Assembly (NCBI RefSeq): GCF_032681285.1
Contig: NZ_CP136336.1
Location: 3,211,001 to 3,275,000, forward strand
Source: Piscinibacter gummiphilus
Lineage (GTDB): Bacteria; Pseudomonadota; Gammaproteobacteria; Burkholderiales; Burkholderiaceae_C
DNA length: 64,000 bases
Direction of reading: 5' to 3'
Part shown: positions 46,979 through 57,057 of the stretch, in pieces
Position numbering within the stretch: the first letter of the stretch is position 1
Layout: every line of letters begins with the position of its first letter
Program-made: the position numbers and the translations under genes
Notes under the pieces: generated by a model
What the model was told of the DNA's origin: nothing
What the model saw: the letters and a program-made list of their open reading frames with translations, nothing else
Database searches by the model: none

Positions 46979-48021
46979 GGCGAGCCGGTCGCAAACCCGA
47001 ACCGTCCCTGATCAGCGCGCCGCGGCGCGCGGCCATCATCAGCCTCACGGCCCTCGCCACGCTCTTCGTGCTGCTGCTGTGGCACGACTTCCGCAACACC
47101 TGGATCTCGCCCGGCTACGAGCGCCACACCCTCTTCCACCTCTCGGTCTACTGGGGCTTGTGGCTCGTGTGGCCGCTACTCGCGTGGCTGGGCTGGCGGC
47201 TCGGGCGCGCAGTGCGGGCGCGGCGCATCGCCGCCGCGCTCGTGGCCGGCTCGGCCTTCGCGACCGGCGCCGCGCTGGCCTGGGCCCGATTCATCGAACC
47301 GCAGCGGCTCGTGGTGCGCGAGACACGGCTTGGGCAGCAGTGCGGCGCGCAGGTGGCCTTGATCTCCGACATCCACTTCGGCAAGTTCACCCGCGAGCGC
47401 GAGCTGAATCGCCTCGTGGACCGGCTGAACACCTTGCCCATCGATGCCGTGCTCGTGGCTGGCGACTGGACGTACGGGCCGCCACACGACCTGGCGGCGG
47501 CCTTCGCGCCGCTCGCGCGGATCAAGTACCCGGTGTTCGGCGTGCTGGGCAACCACGACGAGCAGATGCCCGGACCACCCGTGGCGGATGAACTGCGCGA
47601 GGCCCTCACCGCCTTGAACGTGAAACTAATCGACGGCAAACGGGTGTGGCTGGGTCGCTGCACCCTCATCGGCATCGGCGACCTCTACGCCGGCATCGCC
47701 GACAGCCAGGTGCAGCATCTGCAACTCGACCCGCCGGCGAACCCCGCAGAACGCCGCGTCGTGCTCACGCACAACCCCGACGTCGCCACGCTGATGAAGC
47801 CCGGAATGGCCTCCCTGGTGCTGGCCGGCCACACCCACGGCGGGCAGGTCTACGTGCCCGTGCTGACGCAGCTCATGCTGAAGCGGAACACCCGCGGTGC
47901 CTACGAGCAGGGCCTCTACCCGCTGCCCGACACCCGCCTCTACGTCACGCCCGGCATCGGCACCGACATCCTGCCGCTGCGCTTCCTCGTGCCGCCGACG
48001 ATCGATGTGCTGTCGCTCTAG
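46975..48021 (+). CDS. membrane-anchored metallophosphoesterase (YkuE/YaeI-like)
   Basis: A 348-residue protein with three N-terminal hydrophobic segments (about 22-105) followed by a calcineurin-like domain. The metal motifs SDIHFGK, AGDWTYG, LGNHDEQ and AGHTHGGQ are all intact. Such proteins hydrolyse phosphodiesters, for instance UDP-diacylglucosamine-like lipids, at the membrane. The substrate here is unknown. It is translationally coupled to the EnvZ-like kinase, which suggests a shared envelope-related regulon. It converges on ispF with a 7-bp gap. Confidence 0.9.
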   Translation: MRRAGRKPEPSLISAPRRAAIISLTALATLFVLLLWHDFRNTWISPGYERHTLFHLSVYWGLWLVWPLLAWLGWRLGRAVRARRIAAALVAGSAFATGAALAWARFIEPQRLVVRETRLGQQCGAQVALISDIHFGKFTRERELNRLVDRLNTLPIDAVLVAGDWTYGPPHDLAAAFAPLARIKYPVFGVLGNHDEQMPGPPVADELREALTALNVKLIDGKRVWLGRCTLIGIGDLYAGIADSQVQHLQLDPPANPAERRVVLTHNPDVATLMKPGMASLVLAGHTHGGQVYVPVLTQLMLKRNTRGAYEQGLYPLPDTRLYVTPGIGTDILPLRFLVPPTIDVLSL

Positions 48022-48028
48022 GGCCTGA

Positions 48029-48529
48029 TCAAGCCTTGACCAGCAGGCACACCGCGCGTGCCTCGATCGACTCGCCGCGCCCCACCGGCCCCATGTTCTC
48101 GGCCGTCTTGGCCTTCACGTTCACCTGCTCGACCGGAATGCCGAGCGCGATGCCGATGCGCTGACGCATGGGCTGGATGTGCGGCGCCATCTTCGGTGCC
48201 TGCGCGATGATCGTGCTGTCGACGTTGCCGATGATCCAGCCCGCCGCCTTTACGCGCCGCCCCGCTTCGGTGAGCAGCGCGAGCGAATCGGCGCCACGGA
48301 ACTGTGGGTCGGTGTCGGGGAAGTGGCGGCCGATGTCGCCCAGCGCGGCGGCGCCGAAGAGCGCGTCGGTGATCGCATGGCACAGCGCGTCGGCATCCGA
48401 ATGGCCCTGCAGGCCATGCGTGTGCGGAATCTCCACGCCACCGAGGATGAGCTTGCGGCCGGTCACGAGTGCGTGCGTGTCCCAACCTTCACCGATGCGC
48501 CAGCGCGGCACTTGGGGTTTGAGCGTCAT
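48029..48529 (-). CDS. ispF: 2-C-methyl-D-erythritol 2,4-cyclodiphosphate synthase
   Basis: The 166-residue MEP-pathway enzyme has metal motif WDTHAL near residue 16 (most members have DVHxF/R), [20 protein letters not shown] near 34, [11 protein letters not shown] near 64 and [16 protein letters not shown] near 140. It cyclises CDP-ME phosphate. Start 48529 overlaps the ispD stop by 4 nt; the long upstream frame is a shadow of ispD. ispD-ispF pairing is usual. Confidence 0.96.
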   Translation of the reverse strand: MTLKPQVPRWRIGEGWDTHALVTGRKLILGGVEIPHTHGLQGHSDADALCHAITDALFGAAALGDIGRHFPDTDPQFRGADSLALLTEAGRRVKAAGWIIGNVDSTIIAQAPKMAPHIQPMRQRIGIALGIPVEQVNVKAKTAENMGPVGRGESIEARAVCLLVKA

Positions 48530-49218
48530 GGGCGTGTCCTCAACAGGCGTTCGGCCAATGCGAAATCCGCAGGCCAGGTGATCTTGAAGTTTTCCATCGA
48601 GCAGGGCACGAGCAGCGGCGCGTGGCCGAGGGCTTCGATGGCGCTGGCTTCGTCGGTGACGGCGTCGCCGGCATGGGCCAGGGCTTCCTGCAGCAGCCCG
48701 ATGCGGAACATCTGCGGCGTCTGCGCCGCCCACTTGCGGGCGCGGTCGACGGTGGCGCTCACGCGGCCCGCCGTCTCGGCCTTCAGTGTGTCGGCGAGTG
48801 GCAACGCCAGCAGGCCGCCGACGGCGTCGTTCACGCACGCGTCGATCAGCGCGTCGATCCACGCCGGCTGTACCAGGCAGCGGGCCGCATCGTGCACCAG
48901 CACCCAGTCGTCGGCATTCGCACCGCGTTCGCGCAAATGGGCCAGCCCGTTCGCCACGGTCATCGCGCGGCTTGCACCGCCGACCTTGGCGACCCACGCG
49001 GTCGTGCCAGTCACGTGTTTCTCGAACTGATCGTCCCGCGGGCTCAGCACCACGAGCGTCTGGCGCAGGCGCGCCACCCGGGCCAACGCGTCGAGCGTGT
49101 GCCGCACCATGGGCTTGCCTGCCACCGCGGCATATTGCTTCGGCCCGCCGGCACCGGCGCGTTCACCGATTCCAGCGCAAGGCACCAAGGCGTACAGATC
49201 GATGGGAGATGCGCTCAT
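48526..49218 (-). CDS. ispD: 2-C-methyl-D-erythritol 4-phosphate cytidylyltransferase
   Basis: The 230-residue enzyme makes CDP-ME from MEP and CTP. The nucleotide-binding start is [20 protein letters not shown], where many members have GxGxR and the lysine is kept. VLVHDAARC near 105 and [10 protein letters not shown] near 173 complete the pattern. It is divergent from mfd over 101 bp holding a palindromic promoter. Confidence 0.95.
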   Translation of the reverse strand: MSASPIDLYALVPCAGIGERAGAGGPKQYAAVAGKPMVRHTLDALARVARLRQTLVVLSPRDDQFEKHVTGTTAWVAKVGGASRAMTVANGLAHLRERGANADDWVLVHDAARCLVQPAWIDALIDACVNDAVGGLLALPLADTLKAETAGRVSATVDRARKWAAQTPQMFRIGLLQEALAHAGDAVTDEASAIEALGHAPLLVPCSMENFKITWPADFALAERLLRTRP

Positions 49219-49236
49219 GTCAGCAGGCCGGAAAGG

Positions 49237-49258
49237 GGCCGAATTCTATAATTCGGCC
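49237..49258. promoter_or_regulatory. 22-bp perfect palindrome containing the mfd -10 element
   Basis: Arms GGCCGAATT / AATTCGGCC surround CTAT. On the plus strand the centre supplies TATAAT (49247-49252), a perfect -10, in a 101-bp divergent region between ispD and mfd. On the minus strand the same block reads TATAGA, so it could serve as a weak -10 for ispD as well. No TTGACA is seen on either side. Confidence 0.55.
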
Positions 49259-49319
49259 TCGCATCGCCCCGGGGGACCGCCCAACCGGGGCGTGTTTGTT
49301 TTGTGTTCGCCCCCCACGC

Positions 49320-52300
49320 ATGCAGCTGCCTTCGCTCGCCCCCGGAAAACGCTTCACCTTGCCCCGCCCCGTCGGCTCGGCCGATGCCTTGCTGCTGGCG
49401 CGCTTTGCGCAAGCCCAGAAGCGCGAGGGGCGCATCACCGCGATCGTGACCGCCGAGCCGGCCGACACCCAGCGGCTCGAAGGCGAGCTGCCCTTCTTCG
49501 CCCCCGAGCTGCGCGTGGCCGTGTTCCCCGATTGGGAGACGCTGCCCTACGACACCTTCTCGCCGCACCAGGACCTGATCTCCGAGCGCCTGGCCACGCT
49601 CTGGCGCATCCAGCAGGGCGAGGTCGACGTGGTGCTGATGCCGGCCTCGACCGCGCTCGTGCGACTGGCGCCGCCGAGCTTTCTCGCCGGCTACACCTTC
49701 CATTTCAAGCAAAAGACAAAGCTCAACGAAGCCGCGCTCAAGGCGCAGCTCACGCTCGCCGGCTACCAGCACGTGAGCCAGGTCGTGTCGCCCGGCGAAT
49801 ACGCGGTGCGGGGTGGTCTGATCGATCTCTTTCCGATGGGCTCGCTCGTGCCCTACCGCGTGGACCTCTTCGGCGACGAGGTCGACAGCATCCGCACCTT
49901 CGACCCCGACAGCCAGCGCAGCCTCTACCCCGTGCCCGAGGTGCGCCTCCTGCCCGGCCGCGAATTCCCGATGGACGAGGAAGCGCGCGCCAAATTCCGC
50001 GCGCGTTGGCGCGAGAAGGTCGAGGGCGACCCGACCAAGGTGCGCATCTACAAGGACATCGGCAGCGGCATCGCCACCGCCGGCATCGAGTACTACCTGC
50101 CGCTCTTCTTCGACAGCACCGCGCCGATCTTCGAATACCTCGGTGCCAATGCCGCCATCGCGCTGCACGGCGACATCGACGAGGCACTCAAGCGCTTCTG
50201 GACCGACACCCGCGAGCGCCACCGATTCCTGCAGCACGACCGCGAGCGGCCGATCCTGCCGCCGGAAGACCTGTTCCTGCGGCCAGAAGATTTCTTCACG
50301 CTGGCCAATGCCCATGCCGTGCTCGCGGTGCGCGGCAAGGAGCCGGTCGACTGGGCCCGCCCGCTGCCCGACCTGAGCGTGGACCGGGGCGCACCCGATC
50401 CGCTGAAGCGCCTGCAACTGCACCTGGGCGCCACGCCGCACCGTGTGCTCGTGGTCGCCGAAAGCGAAGGCCGCCGCGAGAGCCTGCTGGAACTGCTGCG
50501 CGACAACAAGATCGAGCCGCCGTCGGTGAAGAGCCTGGCCGAGTTCGAAGCCGGCGACGAGCGCTACGCGATTGCCGTGGCGCCCATGGCCGAGGGCTTT
50601 TTCTGGACTGAGCCTGACAAGAACATCCAGTTCGTCACCGAGACCGAGCTCTTCGCGACGACGCCGACCGCAAGACGCAAGCGCAAGCAGGAGCAGGCGA
50701 GCGACGTCAACACGCTGATCAAGGACCTGTCGGAGCTGAAGGTCGGCGACCCCGTCGTGCACCTGAACCACGGCATCGGCCGCTACGTGGGCCTGGAGAA
50801 CATCGACCTCGGCGACGGCCCGAGCGAGTTCCTGATCCTGGAATACGCGGACAAGGCCACGCTCAAGATTCCGGTCTCGCAGCTGCACCTCATCAGCCGC
50901 TACACCGGCGTGAGCGCCGAAGAAGCGCCGCTGCACAAGCTCGGCTCGGGCCAGTGGGAGAAGGCCAAGCGCAAGGCTGCTGAGCAGGTGCGCGACACGG
51001 CCGCCGAACTGCTCAACCTCTATGCGAGACGCGCTGCACGCGAGGGTTTTGCCTTCCGCTTCCAGCCGCACGACTACGAGGCCTTTGCCGCGAGCTTCGG
51101 GTTCGAGGAGACGCCCGACCAGAAGGCCGCGATCCACGCCGTCATCCAGGACATGGTCAGCCCCAAGCCGATGGACCGCCTGGTCTGCGGCGACGTGGGC
51201 TTCGGCAAGACCGAGGTGGCGCTGCGCGCCGCCTTCGTCGCCGTCACCGGCGGCAAGCAGGTGGCCATCCTTGCGCCCACCACGCTGCTGGCCGAGCAGC
51301 ACTACCAGAACATCGCCGACCGCTTCGGCAAGTGGCCCGTGCGCGTGGCCGAGATCTCGCGCTTCCGCTCCAGCAAGGAGGTCAAGGCCACGCTCGAAGG
51401 CCTGGCCGACGGCACCGTCGACATCGTGGTCGGCACGCATGCGCTAATCGGCGACAAGGTCAAGTTCAAGCGCCTGGGGCTGCTGGTGATCGACGAAGAG
51501 CACCGCTTCGGCGTGCGTCACAAGGAAGCGATCAAGGCCATGCGCGCCGAGGTCGACGTGCTGACGCTCACCGCCACGCCGATCCCGCGCACGCTGGGCA
51601 TGGCGCTCGAAGGGCTGCGCGATCTTTCCGTGATCGCCACCGCGCCGCAGCGCCGCCTGGCCATCAAGACCTTCGTGCGCACCGAAGGCTCGAGCGTGAT
51701 CCGTGAAGCGGTGCTGCGCGAGCTCAAGCGCGGCGGCCAGGTGTACTTCCTGCACAACGAGGTCGAGACCATCGAGAACCGGCGCCAGAAGCTGCAGGAA
51801 CTGCTGCCCGAAGCCCGCATTGCCGTGGCGCACGGCCAGATGCCCGAGCGCCAGCTCGAAGCGGTGATGCGCGACTTCGTGGCCCAGCGCCACAACGTGC
51901 TCCTGTGCTCGACCATCATCGAAACCGGTATCGACGTGCCGAGCGCCAACACCATCGTCATCAGCCGTGCCGACAAGTTCGGCCTCGCGCAGCTGCACCA
52001 GCTGCGTGGGCGTGTCGGCCGTTCGCACCACCAGGCGTATGCCTACCTGCTGGTGCCCGATGTCGAAGGCCTCACCAAGCAGGCCGGCCAGCGTCTCGAG
52101 GCGATCCAGAACATGGAAGAGCTCGGCTCCGGCTTCTACCTCGCGATGCACGACCTCGAGATCCGCGGCGTTGGCGAGGTGCTGGGCGAGAACCAGAGCG
52201 GCAACATGATGGAGGTGGGCTTCCAGCTCTACAACGACATGCTGTCGGAAGCCGTGCGCGCGCTGAAGGCCGGCAGGGAACCCGACCTGCTGTCACCCTT

Positions 52301-52760
52301 GAGCGCGACCACCGAGATCAACCTGCACGCGCCGGCGCTGCTGCCCGACGACTATTGCGGCGACGTGCACACCCGGCTCTCGCTTTATAAGCGCCTGGCC
52401 ACCGCCGAGAAGGCCGAGCAGATCGACGCGATGCTCGAAGAGATCACCGACCGCTTTGGCAAGCTGCCGCCGCAGGGCCAGACGCTCTTCGACGTGCACC
52501 GCCTGCGCGTGCTGGCCAAGCCCTATGGCGTGACCAAGATCGACGCCGGCAGCTCCGCGATGGTGATCAGCTTCCGCCCCAACCCGCCGATCGATGCGAT
52601 GCGCATCATCGAGCTGGTGCAGAAGAACCGCCACATCAAGCTCGCCGGCAACGAGAAGCTGCGCATCGAGCGCCAGACGCCCGACCCGAAAGACCGCGCG
52701 CAACTGATCCGCGACGTGCTGCGCTCACTCGGCACCCCGACCACCAAGCAACCCGCCTGA
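49320..52760 (+). CDS. mfd: transcription-repair coupling factor Mfd
   Basis: A 1146-residue DNA translocase that removes stalled RNA polymerase and recruits UvrA. UvrB-like N-terminal modules include FPDWETLPYD and VVSPGEYAVRGGLIDLFP. The RNAP-interacting CarD-like domain starts near 480 (DPVVHLNHGIGRYVGLE). The helicase has Walker A CGDVGFGKTEVALRA near 635 and DEEH near 729, and the TRCF domain is C-terminal. The start at 49320 (MQLPSLAPGK) fits, though no ribosome site is evident. The frame is open upstream to 48786, which is only a shadow of ispD. Confidence 0.97.
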   Translation: MQLPSLAPGKRFTLPRPVGSADALLLARFAQAQKREGRITAIVTAEPADTQRLEGELPFFAPELRVAVFPDWETLPYDTFSPHQDLISERLATLWRIQQGEVDVVLMPASTALVRLAPPSFLAGYTFHFKQKTKLNEAALKAQLTLAGYQHVSQVVSPGEYAVRGGLIDLFPMGSLVPYRVDLFGDEVDSIRTFDPDSQRSLYPVPEVRLLPGREFPMDEEARAKFRARWREKVEGDPTKVRIYKDIGSGIATAGIEYYLPLFFDSTAPIFEYLGANAAIALHGDIDEALKRFWTDTRERHRFLQHDRERPILPPEDLFLRPEDFFTLANAHAVLAVRGKEPVDWARPLPDLSVDRGAPDPLKRLQLHLGATPHRVLVVAESEGRRESLLELLRDNKIEPPSVKSLAEFEAGDERYAIAVAPMAEGFFWTEPDKNIQFVTETELFATTPTARRKRKQEQASDVNTLIKDLSELKVGDPVVHLNHGIGRYVGLENIDLGDGPSEFLILEYADKATLKIPVSQLHLISRYTGVSAEEAPLHKLGSGQWEKAKRKAAEQVRDTAAELLNLYARRAAREGFAFRFQPHDYEAFAASFGFEETPDQKAAIHAVIQDMVSPKPMDRLVCGDVGFGKTEVALRAAFVAVTGGKQVAILAPTTLLAEQHYQNIADRFGKWPVRVAEISRFRSSKEVKATLEGLADGTVDIVVGTHALIGDKVKFKRLGLLVIDEEHRFGVRHKEAIKAMRAEVDVLTLTATPIPRTLGMALEGLRDLSVIATAPQRRLAIKTFVRTEGSSVIREAVLRELKRGGQVYFLHNEVETIENRRQKLQELLPEARIAVAHGQMPERQLEAVMRDFVAQRHNVLLCSTIIETGIDVPSANTIVISRADKFGLAQLHQLRGRVGRSHHQAYAYLLVPDVEGLTKQAGQRLEAIQNMEELGSGFYLAMHDLEIRGVGEVLGENQSGNMMEVGFQLYNDMLSEAVRALKAGREPDLLSPLSATTEINLHAPALLPDDYCGDVHTRLSLYKRLATAEKAEQIDAMLEEITDRFGKLPPQGQTLFDVHRLRVLAKPYGVTKIDAGSSAMVISFRPNPPIDAMRIIELVQKNRHIKLAGNEKLRIERQTPDPKDRAQLIRDVLRSLGTPTTKQPA

Positions 52761-52777
52761 ACTACGCCACCACGTTC

Positions 52778-53488
52778 ATGTCCGCACAAGAATTCGCCCC
52801 CGGCCTCGTCATCCAGCGCTTCACCCCGCCACTCAAGCTCACTGACTTCAAGCTCATTGCGTTCGACATGGACTCGACGCTCATCAACATCGAGTGCGTG
52901 GACGAGATCGCCGATGCGGCCGGCCGCAAGGCCGAAGTGGCCGCGATCACCGAGGCCGCGATGCGCGGCGAGATCGCCGACTACAAGGAAAGCCTGCGCC
53001 GCCGCGTGACGCTCTTGAAGGGCGTGCCGGTGAGCGCGATGCAGCAGGTGCTCGACCAGCGCCTGCAACTCAACCCCGGTGCCGAAGAGCTGGTGCGGGC
53101 GTGCAAGGCCGTCGGCATGAAGGTGCTGCTCGTCTCGGGCGGATTCACCTTCTTCACCGACCGGGTACGCGACTGCCTCGGCATCGACTTCACCCGCAGC
53201 AACGTGCTCGAAGTGCAAGACGGCGAACTCACCGGCCGCATGGTCGACCAGCCCTGGGGCGACATCTGCGACGGTGAAGAGAAGCGCAAGATGTTCCTCG
53301 CCACTTGCGCGCAGCTGGGCATCAAACCCTCCCAGGGCATCGCGATGGGCGATGGCGCCAACGACCTGCCGATGATGGGCGAGGCCGGCCTCTCGGTGGC
53401 CTACCACGCCAAGCCCAAGGTGCGCGAGCAGGCGATGGTCGCGATCAACACCGGCGGCCTGGACCGCCTGCTCGAAGTCGTGCGCTGA
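52778..53488 (+). CDS. serB: phosphoserine phosphatase
   Basis: A 236-residue HAD phosphatase giving serine from phosphoserine. Motif I is DMDSTLIN near 30, motif II VLLVSGGFT near 119, motif III lysine in EEKRKMF and motif IV GDGANDLPMM near 191. It lacks the N-terminal ACT domain of the longer E. coli SerB. It is 17 nt after mfd and probably read with it. It converges on the chemoreceptor gene with a 6-bp gap. Confidence 0.95.
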   Translation: MSAQEFAPGLVIQRFTPPLKLTDFKLIAFDMDSTLINIECVDEIADAAGRKAEVAAITEAAMRGEIADYKESLRRRVTLLKGVPVSAMQQVLDQRLQLNPGAEELVRACKAVGMKVLLVSGGFTFFTDRVRDCLGIDFTRSNVLEVQDGELTGRMVDQPWGDICDGEEKRKMFLATCAQLGIKPSQGIAMGDGANDLPMMGEAGLSVAYHAKPKVREQAMVAINTGGLDRLLEVVR

Positions 53489-53494
53489 TCCGGA

Positions 53495-55051
53495 TCAGGC
53501 GATCCGGAAGGCGCTGACCGCCTGGCTCAGCGCCTGCGCCTGCTGCTTCAGGCTTTCGGCCGCAGCAGAAGACTGCTCGACCAGCGCGGCGTTGTGCTGC
53601 GTGGCGCTGTCCATCTGCGATACCGAGGTGTTCACCTGTTCGAGGCCGGTCGACTGCTCGACGGTTGCGTCAGCGATCGCGCGGATCGTGCCCGACACCT
53701 CGCGCACCGAGGCCACCACCTCCTGCATGATGCGGCCCGCGTCGTTGGCTAGGGTCGAGCCCGCTTCCACGCGCTCTTCGCTGTTGCGGATCAGCACCTT
53801 GATCTCCTTGGCCGCTTCCGCCGAACGCTGCGCGAGGCTGCGCACTTCGGCCGCCACGACCGCGAAGCCGCGGCCCTGCTCGCCGGCGCGCGCCGCTTCC
53901 ACCGCCGCGTTCAGCGCGAGGATGTTGGTCTGGAAGGCAATCCCGTCGATCACACCGATGATCTCGCCGATGCGCTTCGACGCGGTCGTGATCTGCTCCA
54001 TCTGCTGCACCACCTCGCCCACCACCGAGCCGCCCTTTTCGGCGATCTCGGAGGCGCTGGCGGCCATCGTGGTCGCGTTGCGCGAAGCATCGGCGTTGCT
54101 GCGCACGGTGCTCGAGAGCTCGTGCAGCGTGGCGGCGGTCTGCTGCACGTTGGCCGCCTGGGCCTCGGTGCGTGACGACAGGTCGAGGTTGCCGCTGGCG
54201 ACTTCCGACGACGCGGTCGAAATGGACTCGGCGCCCGTGCGCACGCCCGAGACGATGCCCGACAGGTTCTGCACCATTCGCTGCATGCTGGCGAGCAGGC
54301 TGGTCTGCTCGTTCTTGCGGGTGGCGATGCGCACCGTGAGGTCGCCCGAGGCCACGCGCTCCACGACCACCGCCACGTCGGCCGGGTCACCGCCGAGCTG
54401 GCGCAACACCGAGCGCGTCACCGCGGCGGCGAGGCCAAGGCCCAGCAGCACCGACAGCAGCACACCGCCGGCCAGCACGGCACGGCTGATCTTGTAGGCG
54501 CGCTCGCTGCTGGCGGCGGCGGCGTTGCCGCCTTCGATGCTGAGTTCGACCAGGCGGTCCATGCGGGTCTCGACCTGCTGGGCGCGCGGGCGCATCTCCT
54601 CGTTCTGCAGCGCCATCGCCGCGTCGTTGCCGTCCTTGCTCGACACCTCGAGCACCTGCTTGGTCACGCTGATGAACGACTCGTTGAGCGGCCCCAGTTC
54701 GCCGAGCAGCTTCTTCTGCTCGTCCAGCGTGGCGAGCGCCGCGAATTCTGCAGCGTGCTTGGCGTACTGGTCCAGCGCGGCCGTCACCACGGCGGTGTGG
54801 CGGCGCTTCTCGCGTTCATTGGCGGCTGTGGCGTGCTGCAGCGTGACCAGGCGGATGGACTGCAGGTCGGCACGCCATTCGAGCGCGGCGCGCACCGAGG
54901 GCATCCAGTGTGACTGCAGGTCGGAGGCAACGTGATTGACCTGCCCCAACTGCCAGACGGCACCGGCGCCCAGCGCCATCGTCAGCACGATGGCCACGCC
55001 AAACGAGGCGATCAGTCGATGGGAAAGTTTCAGTCGTTCGAACCAGCTCAC
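53495..55051 (-). CDS. methyl-accepting chemotaxis protein
   Basis: A 518-residue chemoreceptor with TM1 near 10-30, a periplasmic four-helix-bundle ligand domain, TM2 near 190-212 and HAMP to about 265. The signalling hairpin tip is [20 protein letters not shown] near 385. There is no C-terminal NWETF pentapeptide; it ends SAFRIA. A GTG start at 55051 is preferred because of a strong AGGAGG site 7 nt upstream. The longer ATG reading (55198) has no such site and would cross a FliA-like promoter. Confidence 0.93.
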   Translation of the reverse strand: MSWFERLKLSHRLIASFGVAIVLTMALGAGAVWQLGQVNHVASDLQSHWMPSVRAALEWRADLQSIRLVTLQHATAANEREKRRHTAVVTAALDQYAKHAAEFAALATLDEQKKLLGELGPLNESFISVTKQVLEVSSKDGNDAAMALQNEEMRPRAQQVETRMDRLVELSIEGGNAAAASSERAYKISRAVLAGGVLLSVLLGLGLAAAVTRSVLRQLGGDPADVAVVVERVASGDLTVRIATRKNEQTSLLASMQRMVQNLSGIVSGVRTGAESISTASSEVASGNLDLSSRTEAQAANVQQTAATLHELSSTVRSNADASRNATTMAASASEIAEKGGSVVGEVVQQMEQITTASKRIGEIIGVIDGIAFQTNILALNAAVEAARAGEQGRGFAVVAAEVRSLAQRSAEAAKEIKVLIRNSEERVEAGSTLANDAGRIMQEVVASVREVSGTIRAIADATVEQSTGLEQVNTSVSQMDSATQHNAALVEQSSAAAESLKQQAQALSQAVSAFRIA

Positions 55052-55100
55052 GGAAATGCCTCCTAGTGTCAGATGGGGCATGGGTAGCCCGATCCGTGGG

Positions 55101-55127
55101 ATATCGGCAAATCGTGGCGCCGCTATA
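55101..55127 (-). promoter_or_regulatory. candidate FliA (sigma-28) promoter of the chemoreceptor gene
   Basis: On the minus strand TATA (55124-55127) is followed after exactly 15 nt by GCCGATAT (55101-55108). This is close to the sigma-28 consensus TAAA-N15-GCCGATAA. It lies 50 nt upstream of the GTG start, and the gene behind it is a chemoreceptor, the class normally driven by FliA. Confidence 0.5.
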
Positions 55128-55140
55128 GCGCGAGCTGGGG

Positions 55141-55174
55141 CAAAAAACTCAAACCACCGCGGCGCGCCAAGTGG
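55141..55174 (-). terminator. possible terminator after the RraA-family gene
   Basis: On the minus strand a CCAC...GTGG hairpin with an inner GGCGCGCC palindrome is followed by TTTGAGTTTTTTG. It starts about 43 nt after the RraA-family stop codon. The stem is short and imperfect, so this is a weak call. Confidence 0.35.
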
Positions 55175-55216
55175 CTCCAAGCCCGGCGCGTTGCTCACGC
55201 GACACGCCGCGTCGAC

Positions 55217-55714
55217 TCAGGTCAACGCGGTGGCGCTGACCACGATGCCGTCTTCGTCGGCATACAGCCAGTCGCCGGGGCGCACGGTCACGCCCTGGAT
55301 CTGCACTACGACATCGCGCTGGCCCTCGTTGCGCTTCTCGGTGGGCAGCGGCATCAGCGCGAGTGCACGGATGCCGAGGTCGCAGAGGGCAAGTTCGGCG
55401 CTGTCGCGCACGCACCCGTCGACCACGATCCCGGCCCAGCCGTTCTTGGCCCCGGCCGCCCCCAGGTTGCCGCCCACCAGCGCACGGCGCAACGAGGCCC
55501 CGCCATCGACCACCAGCACACGGCCTTCACCCGGCGTGTCGAGCGCGGCCTTCACCAGCGAGTTGTCTTCGAAGCACTTGATGGTGACCGCGCGGCCGGC
55601 GAACTTGAGCCGCTTGCCGTAATCCTTGAACACGGGTGGCAGCACGCGAAACGTGCCGTCGGTGTTGTTCTTGTGGGTGTCGCAGAAGTCGCAGGTGGTG
55701 AAATCGGGGGTCAT
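55217..55714 (-). CDS. rraA: RraA family protein (RNase E regulator / HMG aldolase fold)
   Basis: A 165-residue protein with [20 protein letters not shown] near the start, [20 protein letters not shown] near 67 and [14 protein letters not shown] near 95. These match RraA-type proteins annotated as ribonuclease E activity regulators. The same fold includes class II HMG/CHA aldolases, whose metal-binding residues partly coincide, so aldolase activity cannot be excluded. It is a single gene between the chemoreceptor and the rhodanese-fusion gene. Confidence 0.88.
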   Translation of the reverse strand: MTPDFTTCDFCDTHKNNTDGTFRVLPPVFKDYGKRLKFAGRAVTIKCFEDNSLVKAALDTPGEGRVLVVDGGASLRRALVGGNLGAAGAKNGWAGIVVDGCVRDSAELALCDLGIRALALMPLPTEKRNEGQRDVVVQIQGVTVRPGDWLYADEDGIVVSATALT

Positions 55715-55792
55715 GAATGGCGTCCTTCCAAGGCCGTGGGAACCTGCACCGCATCAGCTTGCGGCGGTGCAGCACGGGTGAAGTTTGCCATC

Positions 55793-55812
55793 GTGCCGGG
55801 CATGCCCGGCAC
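55793..55812. other. 20-bp perfect palindrome after the rhodanese-fusion gene
   Basis: GTGCCGGGCA / TGCCCGGCAC reads as a 10-bp inverted repeat with no loop, five bases after the stop codon of the minus-strand gene at 55818. No T tract follows, so it is either a weak terminator or a protein site. Confidence 0.4.
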
Positions 55813-55817
55813 CCCTG

Positions 55818-56963
55818 TCAGTTCTGCGCGACCTGCAGGCCTGTGCTTTCCCACTCGGGCAAACCGCCACGGAACCAGTAGACCTTCTTGAAGCCCGCCG
55901 CCACGGCTGCCTTGGAGGCCTTGTACGACTTCCAGCACTCGGCGCCGTTGCACGAGAAGATGGTGGGCTTCTCCTTGTCAAGCTTGGCGAGGTCACGGAA
56001 GTCGTCTTTCGCGGGGTCGAAGGCGACGTCTTTCAGGCTCTTCTCGTGGTACGGCACGAACACCGCCTGCGGGATGCGCTTCGCCTTGTATTCCTTCTCC
56101 GAGCGCGTGTCGACGATCACCGCACCTTCGGCCACGAGCTTGCGCACGTCGGCCGCCTTCACCACGTCGGCGCCCGGCAGGCTGTTGGGCGTGAAATAGC
56201 CCAGCTCGGCCACGGCCTTGTAGGTCGACATGTCGGGCCGCTCCATCACGGGCTTCAGGCCCGACGAGGTGGCGTTGGTGGCGAACCAGCGCGCGAGCTT
56301 CTCGCGCGACTTCTCGGGAAGCGTCTTGCGCACCACCACCGACAGACCGCCCGGCACGGGAATCGAGGTCGAGACGGCGTGAAGCGCCGGCCCCCGGGTC
56401 TTCACCCAGTCGTTCCATTCGCTCTGGCGCACGACGGTCGCATCGAACACACCCATGTCGACCGCGATCAGGCCGGCGCTCGGCCAGCGCGCAAATTCGA
56501 CCTGCAGGTTCTGGAACGACAGCCCGGCCGCGTTGAGCATGCCGCGCGCCACGTAGGAGTAGACCGAGTCCTGCTGCGGCAGGTAGAGGCGCCGGCCGCC
56601 GAGCGCGGCCACGGTGTAGCTGTCGCGCCGGGTGACGAGCACGTACTGCTCCATCGGGTTGGTGGAGCCGATGAGTTCGTAGCCGCGCGAGAGCGCCGAG
56701 GCGGCCACCTGCGGTGGTGCGATGTAGATGTCGACCTCGCCGGTGCGGGTGGCACGCATCACGTCGGTCAGGTCTTCGTTGATGAAGACTTTGGCGGCCT
56801 GGCCCGTGGCCTTGCTGATGGCCGATTCGACCGTGGCCGTGACGACGGCGAGCGAGTCTTTCTTGGATGTCGGCTCGACCGCGATCATGGCGGTGAGTTG
56901 TGCATGGGCAACACTCGCGCCCAGCGAAAAACAGACAGCGAGTACCTGGCGAATTCCCAACAT
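55818..56963 (-). CDS. PhnD-like periplasmic binding protein fused to rhodanese
   Basis: A 381-residue secreted protein. A signal peptide (RQVLAVCFSLGASVAHA) is followed by a PhnD/SsuA-like binding domain (about 25-255; note DVMRATRTGEVDIYIAPPQV and SVYSYVARGMLNAAGL, shortened). A rhodanese domain near 275-375 has VIVDTRSEKEYKAKRIPQA and the active-site loop SCNGAECWKSY with its cysteine. Ribosome site aggagg supports the start at 56963. The fusion suggests periplasmic binding of an oxyanion or sulfur compound coupled to sulfur transfer. The divergent neighbour is a SorAB-like sulfite dehydrogenase, so a sulfur-oxidation role is inferred. Confidence 0.85.
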   Translation of the reverse strand: MLGIRQVLAVCFSLGASVAHAQLTAMIAVEPTSKKDSLAVVTATVESAISKATGQAAKVFINEDLTDVMRATRTGEVDIYIAPPQVAASALSRGYELIGSTNPMEQYVLVTRRDSYTVAALGGRRLYLPQQDSVYSYVARGMLNAAGLSFQNLQVEFARWPSAGLIAVDMGVFDATVVRQSEWNDWVKTRGPALHAVSTSIPVPGGLSVVVRKTLPEKSREKLARWFATNATSSGLKPVMERPDMSTYKAVAELGYFTPNSLPGADVVKAADVRKLVAEGAVIVDTRSEKEYKAKRIPQAVFVPYHEKSLKDVAFDPAKDDFRDLAKLDKEKPTIFSCNGAECWKSYKASKAAVAAGFKKVYWFRGGLPEWESTGLQVAQN

Positions 56964-57057
56964 GACGATGTCCTCCTGCGCGGTTTTGAACCTGCCTTCA
57001 TTGCAAAGGCAGCACCTTCTTTGTGCGTTCGTTATTTTCGGCAGCACCCGCTTCCGG

